From contig CALYCZ020000339.1 of the NCBI GenBank assembly GCA_944470555.2, forward strand, positions 1-64,000: DNA of 64,000 nucleotides, written 5' to 3'. The notes below the pieces were generated by a model, which did not search any database, had not been told where the DNA came from, and was given only the letters and a program-made list of their open reading frames with translations. The position numbers were made by a program, and so were the translations under genes. This document shows positions 21,199-32,145 of the stretch, one piece after another. Source of the DNA: Heterobilharzia americana (lineage: Eukaryota; Platyhelminthes; Trematoda; Strigeidida; Schistosomatidae). Each line of letters starts with the position of its first letter. Within the stretch, counting starts at the first letter, position 1.

Positions 21199-22862
21199 AT
21201 GCGTGGTAAAAGTGTGCTGACCCCGATAAAGGCAAGCGGTAGAAATGCTTTGAGTACAATCTCGCCACAGTTACTGACCACCTGATTCTCAGTAGTTACT
21301 AGGGCTGGAGCTACGAGACGCCAAAGCGTGGCAAAGAAAGCAACTGAGGATACGAACGCACCACCCAAGTCCACCTCTCTCGGTCGGTCACAGCTTGCAA
21401 CACTTGAAGTTAGCCGTGCAGCCAGTCCTCCCGGCACTGTAAGCGTCACTTTACCCAGTCAAGTAAACCGAGAGCCCCATGCTACTCTCTGCGCCCACCC
21501 CGATCCCCCAGTGAGAACCACTAGGCAGAAACGTCAAAGAGTAGGGCATAAACGTTTGGGAAAACCGCATGGACATGATGACAACTGCCAAACATGTGCT
21601 CTCACTGTCACTAAAAGTGATGCTGCCTTCGAGTGCAACAGATGGGTGCACTGCCGATGTGACAAAGAAGTGCTACATCAGTACTATAGCTTTATGACGC
21701 GTCACCCGTGCACGTGGTTTTGGTACATTTGCCCACAGTGCCGTCTGAGACCGCACCTAGCTTCAGGCTTACTCAGAGTAACCGATAAATCTCCAGTAAT
21801 CAAAAAGCAGGTATCCGTCCAAACCACTGTCACAGAGGATATTCACTCTCCAGATGATTTTGGCAATGGCCTACTGAAGGCCGAAAACCTGAGAGGTTCT
21901 AAGCCGAACAAAACACTGCCTACACCAACGACAACTGCATCCACCTCAAGCCATACAGTCACATCAGAAACAGCAACCAGTGGACAACATAGAGAATGAG
22001 TCAGGGTGGAAAAAAACTCGAAGCACCCGTGAAAAGCATCTATAGGATAGAATAATATTGGCATCACTGACCGACCTAGCTCTGTCATTCTGTTTAACGT
22101 TCCCGTCTGTGATGATAGCCTTCTGGAACATAAGGACAAGTTTGACAGGCAGCAGTGGGACTCCCTCTGTGCCACGCTAGGTCTGGGCGTTCTCGAGGCA
22201 AAACTGTGTCGACTACACAAAGGCACCCACTCACCCGCAAGGAAGCCTCCGCCGATGAGAGTGACTCTAGTCTCAACTAGGGACGCTGAAAAGTTCCCCT
22301 TACTGTCACACGCCCTGGTCATCAACAGATCGTCCAACATTAGAGCCAGACCTGACCGATCATGGGTGTCAAGAAAGACATCTCGAGAAGCAGCTGGTCC
22401 ACTAAAACCCATAACCATGGTCGTACATGGAATACCTGAAATGGTGACCGGTACCCCAGGTGAGAAGTACACACACGACGTCAAACAATAGGAGTGGTTA
22501 TCGGCTCGGATGGAGCTGAGCGGGGTTGCAGCTGCAGACTACCACGCCCCCTGCATCTGATAACCATGACCTCACCTAGACTAATGGCTGGCAACTTCGT
22601 ATCCCCAGAAGTACTCACCAGAGTGCTGGAGACGTGGTACAAAGTTAAGAGCACCATAAGCGGTAACGTTCGCTGCTGTGAAAGCAGACCGAGAACACTG
22701 CGACAACAACAGACAGCAGTTACGCCCTGTGCTCAGGCCACCGTAACCCTAAACCGAAATGTTGAGAGTCAGACCAGAAACCTCCACTCAACACCGAATG
22801 CACCAGTCGACGAGGGAAAAAACTTAACTGGGCCAGTTCCACTGGAACTGGCCAGTCAGTAG
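21199..22862 (+). pseudogene. LINE A ORF1 with PHD-like zinc finger, broken
   Basis: An ATG at about 21199 opens a short frame closed by a stop; the main frame runs 21328-21999. It has a basic region (TTRQKRQRVGHKRLG), then a finger CQTC...FECNRWVHCRCDKE followed by WFWYICPQC. Compared with copies C and D (CxxC...CxxCxxWxHxxC), it has lost residues in the second cysteine pair. Later pieces are at 22255-22491 and 22494-22862 in other frames. In this LINE group ORF1 probably binds the element RNA or chromatin; the role of the finger is not known to me. Confidence 0.7.
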
Positions 22863-22882
22863 AAACCCCCACATCCAAACCA

Positions 22883-25722
22883 GTGCCACTAGTTAACTCA
22901 GAGACATCTCACGTTACGAGAAACACATCCAAGTGTCTCTACACCAACGTGAAAGGACTCCGAAGTAAAATGCCAGAGCTCCGATCCCTCTGTCTCGACC
23001 TCGCCCCGAAACTCATGATCCTGACAAATACGTGGTTGTCACCAGACATAATTGACACCGAAGTTAACATAGATGATATGATTCTGTCAAGCAGAGACAG
23101 GAGGGGAGGTTGCAATATACGTGAACAAGTGGTTCAGAAGTGAGCAAACCACTGACAGAGCTCCCAGACTCTATCTGGTGCCACTTCACGGTCAAACACC
23201 AAATTCCTAGTTGGAGGAATCTATAGGTCCCCTAATAGCAACCTGGAACACAACCAAAAACTACTCCAAGCAATATCCACAGTGTCAACTATAAGGTACG
23301 ACCAGATTTTAATAGCTGGCGACTTCAACGCTCCAACCCTCAGCCTAGAGCAAGGTGGCACTACCCCGAGCCGGAAGTTAGACTGTAACCTGCTAAACGC
23401 CATCCAAATGACTGGACTGCAGGAAAAAATCAGCGAAAACACCCGCTGGGGGTCAGATGGTAAACCATCTTAACTGGATTACCTACTGACTACTGATCCC
23501 TTTCTGGTTGAAAACGTTCAGGTACAAACCCCTCTTGGAAGTAGCGATCACGCTACGGTAACGTTCGACCTGGTATTTAGTGAAGAGCTATCATGGGAGG
23601 GACCTCGCCCTTACCTATGTTACAACAAGGCAAATTACGAAGGTATGAACAAGAGCCTTTCAACAGCTTCGTGGCCAGTGGATTGGTGTTCCTTGTCGAT
23701 CGACCAGCACTGGGAACTAGTAAAAGATATCATTAAGGCGGCCGTCTCACAAAACGTCCCTCTCGCGGTAACAACAACCAGGAAGCGAACGTCATGGATA
23801 AAACGGGGCACTGAGCGTCCTCTAAAAGCCAAGAGAAGGGCATGGCACACATGGAGACTCTCCAGAGAACAGGACGACCATGACGCATACATGACTCTGC
23901 AGAAACGAAGCAACATAAGGGTGCGGGGAGATAGGAGGTCGTTCCTGTCTAACCTCGCCGAAAGGCTTCAGGTAAACCCTAAAAACCTTTACCGATTCAT
24001 GGCAAAAAGAAAATCGACAAGCCGAAGAGCATGTGTCATAAAAGGTCCGAACGGAGAAAACCTCTCTGGACAGGAGATTGCTGAAATGCTGAGCACCACA
24101 TTTGACACAGCTTAACATTCCATCAAGAAAGTGCGCATACCAATTGCACGAACAGCCCCAACGTTACCCGATGCTACTGAGTTACACGAAATACAGATAA
24201 CCCGCGCTGTTGTTCTCCACAAGCTTTTAAAGTTAAGCGCGGGAAAATCTCTAGGGTGCGACGACATTCACCCATTTGTGTTGAAAGAATGTGCAAGTAC
24301 CCTGAAAGGCCCACTCTGCAACCTATTTCAACACTCCTTGGATGAGCGGAAGCTCCCACGAGGGTGGAAACGGGCTATCCTTTCTCCCATCTTCAAAGGA
24401 GGAGACAGACAGAATCCCAACTGTTATAGACCCATAGCACTTCTACCAGTAATATCAAAAGTAATGGAAAGTGTGATGGACGACCGTATCAGGGACTATC
24501 TGGACAAAAACAAGAACTCAGTGAAGCTCAACATGGCTTCCGGAATGGTAGGTCCTGTGCCTCCAATCTCCTGACGGCCCATGATCACTGGACAGCATGC
24601 TGGGATCTCAAGGTCCCTGTCCACGTAATTTTTCTGGACTTCGCCAAAGCCTTTGACACCGTCTCACACCATATCCTAATACATAAGACAGCTGGGTTAG
24701 GTATTCGCAGCCAGGTGCTATCGTGGCTGCAGAACTACTTAGACAACAGGGAGCTCTGCACGAAAGTCAACAGGGTCTACTCAACTTGGAGAACATCCTC
24801 ATCCGGTGTCTCACAAGGGGCAATCTTGGGCTCACTGTTGTTCCTACTGTTCGTAACTGACTTGCCGCAACATATCGGCTCCCCGATTATCCTATACGCT
24901 GATGATGTCAAGTTATGCAGGGCAATAAATTGCGGGGCGGAATCTATGGCATTACAGAAGGACCTCAGAACACTAGAGGAATGGGGAACCAATAACAAAC
25001 TGGTATTTAATCTGGATAAGTGCTGGTCCATGTTTTTCCGCACTCCTGATCCCCAGAAAACATTCTACTATCTCTGTGGTTCACGTCTATCCCATACCAC
25101 AGTAGAAAAAGACCTGGGTCTAACGGTGACGGAGAAACTGGACACCAGTTCCAATTACCCAGGTGATGTCTCAAAGGTATATGGGGTACTACACTTTGTG
25201 CGTAGACAACTGGGTGTCCTCACCCAGAACTCTTTCTGAAGCTCTACAAGACCTACATGCGGCCCCACTTAGAGGTCCATAACGTCTTCGCTCCAACACA
25301 GCTGAAAAGAGGTGCGAACTTACTGGAGAAAGTCCAGAGGCGAGCCACAAAAAGAGCCGTTGGAGTGCAACAAAAACCATATGAGGATAGACTCAAAGAC
25401 CTAGGTCTATACTCCTTTAGCTATCGAAGGATACGTGGCGACTTATTAATGGCTCACAAAGTAATGAGTAACCTGTCGCCGAAACAGAGGAGTCCTACCG
25501 AGTGGCCACTACGGAGATCCTCGAGGAAACCCCAATAGAATAGCACACCAGAGGTCAAAAAAGCATGTACGTTCACAGTTCTTCTCCCTCCGAGTCTGTG
25601 GGTACTGGAACGCACTACCAACAAAGGTGGTCTCCGCCCCAACTGTTGAAAGCTTCAAGAAGAGGCTGGACAGTCATGCAGAGACTCACGGTCTACCCAC
25701 GCATAGCTGGAACATGAAGTGA
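22883..25722 (+). pseudogene. LINE A ORF2: endonuclease and reverse transcriptase, broken
   Basis: Endonuclease starts KCLYTNVKGLRSKMPEL (about 22931), where the family's TE[ST]WL has become TNTWLS, losing the catalytic Glu. GDFNAPTL is near 23320, NTRWGSDG near 23440 and SDHATVTF near 23545. RT follows: PIFKGGDRQNPNCYRPIALLPV near 24390, motif A FLDFAKAFDTV near 24630, motif B SGVSQGAILGSLLF near 24801, and motif C YADDVKLC near 24895 (catalytic DD intact). The C-terminal thumb region ends at 25722. Stops and shifts near 23143, 23470, 24115, 24574 and 25239 inactivate it. Confidence 0.82.
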
Positions 25723-26156
25723 AGTCAAGCCACCCCAACCAGTTTTCTTTCTATTGTAACCGTTTAAGCCCTTTCCACCCCTTCTACTTGCCATAAGTTA
25801 GCCTCACTTACCTAAGTTCTTCATGCTTTTGCACCCCTACTCACCTTACTTGGGTGTAAGTAGATTACTCCATTGGTTCACTTTTCCTCTTCTTTTGCTC
25901 ACACCCCTCTAGCTACCAGTCCTAACAACTGTCCGGCAACTCGACGTCTGAAGAAGCCAACTGCACCACAGTCCAAGGCAAACAAACCAACGCTTCACTT
26001 CCTGTTCTGGAAATCAGAGCTATAGCAAACGAGTGGCTGGACCTACTACATCGAAATCCGCCAAAGATCTGGAGCCGATCCGCAAGACCAAGAGGCAAGC
26101 GCAAAGAAATCAATTGGTTTACACAAGCTCGTTAAAAAGAAATTGGAGATTGGACC

Positions 26157-26380
26157 TTATTCATTCTAAATTCACATTATTAACGGTTAACTTACCCAAA
26201 CAGAGTGAACACACCACAAAACCTATAACAAGTGAGCTTACAAACAGTAGGCTGATGCTGACATGCCCAATGCAACGCAGTTAGATAGCTCGACATGCTG
26301 CATAGCGAATCTAGCCATTAAGTGAAGAAAACCAACACAAATGAAGACGTTGAGTGAAATCACTCCAAAATATTCTCCCC
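26157..26380. repeat. Copy X, part 2
   Basis: Resumes homology to the palindrome unit after LINE A (shared CATTCTAAATTCAC, GCCCAATG, TCGACATGCTGCA with about 47555-47745). It ends at the outer breakpoint of the palindrome's left arm, where LINE B begins abruptly. Confidence 0.7.
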
Positions 26381-28016
26381 CCCACCGTTCTGTGTTCTCT
26401 GTCCCTGCGGAAGAGTTCCATGCCAGTAACATGCATCTCTTCGTCGGAGGTGTCTGGTGAGAGCCAGGATTCGATGATGAATATGATGTCGGAGTGCTGA
26501 TGTTCACGCAGCGTCCTCATTTCTACTACCTTCCCTCTTAGCCCTCTAACGTCGCTGTGCATACATATTAGAGTGTGCCTGGTGAGAGGGGAGGTCTGGT
26601 TGTGTATTTTCGCGGGATGGGCGCTTGCGTGGTTGGGTCTAGCGTCGTCAGTCCTCATGGGACTGGCATTGTTCCATGTTTTGTGTTTTGTTTTCAACTT
26701 GGGTGAGGGCTGTGGCAATGGTGGCTTCCTTACTCGATGTATCTAACTCACTGGTCAGCGCCTGTGTGACGATAGTGACTATAGTGTTGTTTCTGTTGGG
26801 ATTTCCAACCGCTGACTTTCTCTCCTCCTCTCTTATTGACCATGACTTGTCAGGCCTGGCCCGAATTTCACAAGTATTAACAACTTCCGGTTGTCGCGAG
26901 AGAAGGAGTGTGTCTTCAGCCTCTTTGGCAGTATTTAGGGACACACGTAAAGAGGGATGGCTTATCTCGGGGTGCACAGCTTCCTCGAGAAAGGTGACAC
27001 AAAGTTGCAGGGAGGGGAGGGAGTCCCAGCATCTGACAGTAGTCGGTCCACATTCGGCTGTCAAACCGTTCCCTCTCGACCAACAATGAGTCTGTCGATA
27101 CATCGACGTTGAACAAAATGATCGAGTTGGTCCTCCTGTGACCTGGGTTCGTTGTGGGTGGCACGCCCGACTTCCCAATGGGTTTGAGTAATTCCACTGG
27201 TTGTTTCTCAGTCACGGTGTGCGGGGTTTCTGGAATGGGTTTCGTAGAGGCTTCGGCGGTCGATGTCTTTGGCCATGCGCTTGACGTTCCCTGGGGCCGG
27301 TTAGGAGGTATGGAGACTTGACCTAATGTGGTCCCCACGCGAGGTGGCATGCCCACAGCTGGATCTCTAGTTCCGTTTCCAGGTCTCTCTGTGTTATTCT
27401 TTAGTGTTAACCCTGCTTTATTCGAGGGTACTGGTAGCCTTTGCGTGGCGGAGAGCATCTCCTTCAGGCTTTCTGTGCGGAGTGCGGGCAGCTTCCTGCA
27501 CTCTGGACAGATGTACCAGAACCATTTGCATGGTTGTCTCTTCATCAGCTTATGGTGTTGTCAGGGGACTTTGGTGTCGCAGTGGCAATGCTCCCATCGG
27601 TGACATAGGTTGCATGCAAATGCCTCATCGACTACCGAAACAACTTTGGTGCAAACACTGCAGCCATCGGGTGTCGTAATACAGCCTTCTTTCCATGAAT
27701 AAGGTGCTACGGATTGCGGCGAACCGCTTGTGGCTGCCTTGTTTCGAGGCCTTTTACGTCGTCTTCTATTTTCAGGCATGGTATGATCCTTGCTCAAGAT
27801 AGGACTAGTTTGTGGCGGGCTAGTGCTACTCTGTGTCACCTGTCTGATGGAGACTGGAATTCTAGAAACATGGGTTGGCCGCTTCTTTAGAAGTTCGATG
27901 TTCTGCCCCACCTCCGTTTGTCCACTAGTATAGACTAGTGTGTTGTTTCGGGTGTTATTGTGCACGACCACGTTATCCGTGTCATAGCTTCGGATCTAGC
28001 GTTTTGGGCAGACATG
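26380..28016 (-). pseudogene. LINE B: 5' part of a CR1/Jockey-type LINE, cut at the palindrome breakpoint
   Basis: Mirror of 60234-61870. ORF1 has a PHD-like finger (CSVCTKVV..ACNLCHRWEHCHC, about 27570-27660) and WFWYICPECRKLP near 27500. ORF2 begins at about 26660 with the start of the endonuclease, SDIIFIIESWLSPD. Homology to LINE C ends at about 26380, inside the endonuclease, where copy X sequence follows. Because the missing part is the 3' end, this is a rearrangement breakpoint, not an ordinary 5'-truncated LINE insertion. Confidence 0.8.
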
Positions 28017-28686
28017 TCGCTATGATATAAACTTCTTGGGAAAACAAATAGTTAACAACAATAAGAGGGTTGAAGACTGAATGCAGCAAAAGGACAAAAT
28101 AGATAAGGGAGGACAATTTATGTTGGCTTACCTTCAGACACTTGTCACTCGATCCTCTGCTCTTGACCAACGAGTTTAACCGTAAGCTCCGGATGTGTAT
28201 GCATGACCAGGAAAGACATTTTCTGGGGGATGACCTCCGAGGAGAACCGAGAGCTAAGTCAGTTTGGCAGTTGAAATGCCCAAGAACCACTGACAGGAGG
28301 TAGACAGGTTGGTTCAAAGGAATAATAATGCCAATTTTCAACTGTTGAGAAGTGAACTAGGTTTTGAATTGTTGATCTGGTGACAGAGCTCAAAAACAGC
28401 GGATTTAAAATGATTAAAACTACGTTATATACATCTATGATAGTGTAGACTTTGATCATTTCCTTGAAGGAGCTCGGACCATATTTCTGTGGTAAATGTT
28501 GGAATCCCTAATTTCATGCATGCTGAAATTTGTCCAAATATTACTTATTACTAACGCCAGCTTCGGATAGGAGACGTTACCATTCAAGTTGTCACTTCGA
28601 CTTCAAATCAGTTAAAGTAGGCTTGGTTTAAATATCACCGTAAAAGGAAGGAGAAAAACTTCAGTGGCAAGATGGAAAAGCCTGAA
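28017..28686. other. No gene seen; 5' flank of LINE B
   Basis: Mirror of 59322-60233 but lacking the 241 bp found at 59656-59896. It contains the likely LINE 5' leader and unassigned sequence. The open frames at 27982-28341 and 28259-28459 have no recognisable product. Confidence 0.4.
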
Positions 28687-28770
28687 CTTAGTACCGACGC
28701 TAAACCCACTCCGACTCGTTACGCCACCGACCACGTCATAAATAACGAACAACTCTGCCACATGTGCTGA
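28687..28770 (+). pseudogene. LINE G remnant at a deletion junction
   Basis: 28 codons (STDAKPTPTRYATDH...) ending in a stop; the same segment forms the end of a longer LINE reading frame at 54004-54417 (-) in the right arm. Here everything before it is gone and sequence matching 59322 onward follows directly, with a 3-bp microhomology (GTT/AAC). This identifies the left arm as the deleted one. Confidence 0.75.
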
Positions 28771-30219
28771 GTATAGGCTGACGATCGCTTACAAGGGTGT
28801 GAGCCCTGGTTCCCTTCCCCGCTATAGTGAACTCATGTACACTGTTTCCCTCTCAAAGCTAATACGACACACCCGCGTAAAAAGTTTTAAGAATCTTATA
28901 ATGGAAAAACTATGTGGTCAATCACGCATACATACACGAAAATGTACATAAAGTTCGGATAGGGCTTAAAGCATAGGAACTTCTATCTTTTCCAAGCCGG
29001 TCTGCGTGGTAATTCCCTTTTCCACATGTGCTCGTGCTTCTTTGTTTTTTCAATTTACAGTAACAGCTCGATGATGACATTCGATGCTGAATTTCAGTCT
29101 GGACGTATCCACTTAGTGGAAATAATACCTGCTGTTTGACCCCATGAATTATTGGACTGCTCCCAATCTTTCGCGGTTTCTGTAACATCTTCACAATCAA
29201 CTCATAAGCTGGTCAGGATTCTTCTTGCGACGAACCGTCTAAAGCTTCCCAACAGCCATAGTGGCACAAATATTCTGAACAACTGATCAAACGAGAAACA
29301 AATATACCTTTTGCCTCGGAATATGACCTACCTGCAGTAATTCCACACCACGTGTCCTATAGTACTCTGTATCAAGTGATATTTTCAAGTAAAATTTACC
29401 ATGCATCAAATACACTTCTCGAACGATGCTGCTTACGCTAATATGAACGATGCCTGAAGTCTGTATACAACTCCTGCCGTTTGGACTATTGACCGTCTCA
29501 ACATCTACTTTCATCTACTACTAGAAGTACTCCCCGTTGAAATAATGTATACTACCTTTAAACCACATCGTTAACTGGAAATGCATGGATTAAACACTCA
29601 CCTTGGTTATATAACTATGGTTACTCACTGACACCCCAGACGGTATAAATACGCCCACCGTGGTTAGCAAAACTAAGAACCGGAGAACGTTTTGGTGAGT
29701 GGATGTTTATATTACTAAATAAGAAACCATGCAAATGGACTAACAACGTCGTCTAGTTATAACGCAAACTTCGAACATTGCGCGTTTTTGTCGTTGATAG
29801 TGGAACCTACCTGTGTAATGACAGATGGAAATCCATACCCGTCACTTGACTTGCAGCAAGTTTTAATAAGTTTATGCATATCAGCAACTTGCTATGTGAG
29901 TTATGTAATTCCCGACATTATTCTGTGAACTTTCAAGACCGGTATCTGTCATGTTAAATCCATTATATGGGAATGGGAGTTTTTATTATCTTCACTTTGA
30001 CGTACTGCGTATGCTGAAAGTGGCATTTTTTGCCCCGTAACCTCGATCTGATGTTTTTGATGGAATTAAACGACCTCCCCTCTGCACTATTCAGGACCCA
30101 TAAAATCTTGTAGATTTGTCAATGTCAATGTGATGATGCTTGTAAACTGGCTTCTCTCATGTTAAATTACTAATTTGAGAATAAGAAATTAATCTTTATC
30201 TCAGTCGCAGAGAAAAATG
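28771..30219. other. Unassigned interval with two unexplained open frames
   Basis: Mirror of 52555-54003. The - strand frames at 29287-29514 and 28922-29200 are described at their right-arm copies. Otherwise AT-rich with nothing recognised. Confidence 0.35.
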
Positions 30220-30665
30220 TGTGAGGGAAACTATCTAGGCTACGTCCAGGCAAGTCCCTTGGCTGTGACAACCTAAAACCAGTGATCCTAAAACCGATCC
30301 GAAGTGCTTACTTAACCACTCTGCAAACTCTTTAAGCATTCATAGGGTTGTGCAAACTTCTTAAAGAATGGAGGAGCGTCATCTTGTCACGCATCTTCAA
30401 GGGGGGAGACAGAAAATGTCCTGGCAGCTACACGCCAATTGCTCTGCCCTCTATTGTGTCAAAAGTGTTGGAAATCCTGGTGGCTGATACTAGACTGGGA
30501 ACTCCTCGATGGGGAAAACACTGCACATACTGCTCAGTATGGTTTTCGGAGTGGTCGCTCATGTGCCACCAACTTGCTAACTGCCTGGGACGACTGAACA
30601 CTCAGCCATGTCAACAGAGAACCCGTACATGTTATTTTTCTCAACCTAGCCCAACCATTTAATAT
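30220..30665 (+). pseudogene. LINE RT fragment (5' fingers region)
   Basis: Translation resembles LINE C around 62980-63330: LSRLRPGKSLGCDNLKPVIL, then EWRSVILSRIFKGGDR and SYTPIALPSIVSKVLE, ending before motif A. Frames are broken. The mirror copy lies at 52109-52554 on the - strand. Confidence 0.75.
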
Positions 30666-31242
30666 TACCAATAACAATGATAATTTTCATCACTGAATAT
30701 ACAGGTACACACCATTTTTACTAGTATGAATAATTTTATTTACAAATTACATTCGCCTTCATAGAAGGTAGTCTGAATCCCTACCCGTTGTCACTATAAG
30801 ATATAAGCCCCGCATGTTTATATAGTGGAACATCCCAACAGAATAAGTGTACAGAAAATTTACAGGTTGGGCAAGTGGCAGTATTGTCTTCGCATTAACA
30901 AAAAAACAGGTTTGTATCTAGATACTGCAGGTACTACCTGGAGAAAAATAAAGCTTGAAGCTAACACCTCCATTGTAACAGTTTGTACTTTTGCTTGGGA
31001 TAATGGTGAAAAGTTTATTAAAGAATGTATGCATGAATCGTTTACATATTTTACTTCATCGATGATTGCAGGACCGTATGGTTCATGCATGTTAATACCA
31101 TTCCACAATAAAGATTCATAATCTTGATGAATATCATGACTGAAAGCCAAATGTCTTCACTTTTCTAACTCCAGCACCCAGAAGCAATAGACTTGTTTGA
31201 ATGCACCAAATGAACTTCCATAGCATTTTGTCCGCCCTTTTC
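30666..31242. other. Unassigned interval, overlapping open frames of unknown meaning
   Basis: Open frames of 98 and 96 codons lie on opposite strands (30825-31121 + and 30860-31150 -). Neither resembles a family I know, and which strand, if any, is coding cannot be decided. Mirror at 51532-52108. Confidence 0.3.
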
Positions 31243-31500
31243 ATCGGTCCAGTATCCAATGAGTGGACACACCAAGTGCCTAGTAGCAGGCGTCTACAGA
31301 ACACCTACTAGCAGCATGGAAGATAACCGACAACTGCTGCAAGTAATGTCCCCAGTGACGTCCATCGGATATGACCAGGTCATTATAGCCGGCGACTTTA
31401 ATTCTCCGACTCTCAGTCTCGGGCAGGACAAGGGAACCTCGAGCCGGAGGTTCGACGGAAACCTACTCAACACTATCCAAAAGGTCTTGCAGTTGGTAAG
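31243..31500 (+). pseudogene. LINE endonuclease fragment
   Basis: LVAGVYRTPTSSMEDNRQLL then QVIIAGDFNSPTLSLGQ matches the middle of the APE-type endonuclease of LINEs A and C, including the catalytic GDFN block. It stops at about 31500. It lies downstream of the RT fragment at 30220-30665 on the same strand, the reverse of the normal endonuclease-RT order, so the two are separate insertions or rearranged. Confidence 0.75.
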
Positions 31501-32145
31501 TGTTGGACTTTGCTGGTCACTTTTATGATGAGTTAATCCTAGATTTTGATGATTGTGAAACTGTAGTCCAGTGAACATTTTTTATTTCTGCTTGTTGTAG
31601 TTAGGTATTTTGAACGTAGCAAGGCTGGTTACCCTACCTGAAGGGTAGTTTCAGCCATGGTCTATTCCTTAAGTAATTAATTATCGATGGCAACCAAGCC
31701 AACGTTTAGAACTGAATTTTTTACAACGAGAAAAAACGGACAAAGTTGCAGGCGGAGAAAGCAAGAATTCCAGCAAGGAGAGTGTTTTCTATGTTCGCGT
31801 TTCTCCCTACCTAACTTCCTTTGCCATGACTTTCACTTTCTCTACAGAGCGTTTAAAAATATAAATTTCCTGCTGTCATATGGTGTAGAATTTCTGTTTT
31901 TGATTACCGTGTTGGGTGGGGCAGAATGTGCCGTTAGTTTGAGGTGGTAACTTATGGAAGTCTCCTCAACGTTTCGTGTGAAATGTTAGTGTAGGTGTGG
32001 TGGCTGTCTCATTATACATTAAGAGAGTCGAGTATACGAAGTGTCGTGAGGGAGACTGTTCATGTATTCGATAAGCCTGGAAAATCACCAAATGCTAAGA
32101 AGCCAGCCAGTAACCGACCAAATTCAGAGGCTGATTTGGGGGCCT
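31501..32145. other. No recognised gene
   Basis: Contains an 87-codon + strand open frame (31687-31950) of unknown nature with a Lys/Arg-rich start. It differs from the mirror (50630-51276) by a 1-bp indel near 31620 (CCTTGCT versus CCTACT on the other arm). Confidence 0.3.

Larger units (their letters stand above)
20798..26156 (+). mobile_element. LINE A: CR1/Jockey-type non-LTR retrotransposon with target duplication
   Basis: TGGACC occurs at 20798-20803 and 26151-26156, and the flanks join to give sequence collinear with the empty site near 47535-47550. The insert is therefore 20804-26150 (5347 bp). It has about 0.4 kb of 5' leader (no gene), an ORF1 with a PHD-like finger, an ORF2 with APE-type endonuclease and RT, and about 0.43 kb of 3' leader (25723-26150) without a poly(A) tail. 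Frames are broken in many places, so the copy is dead, but the ends appear complete, making it the best length reference for this LINE family in the window. Confidence 0.85.
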
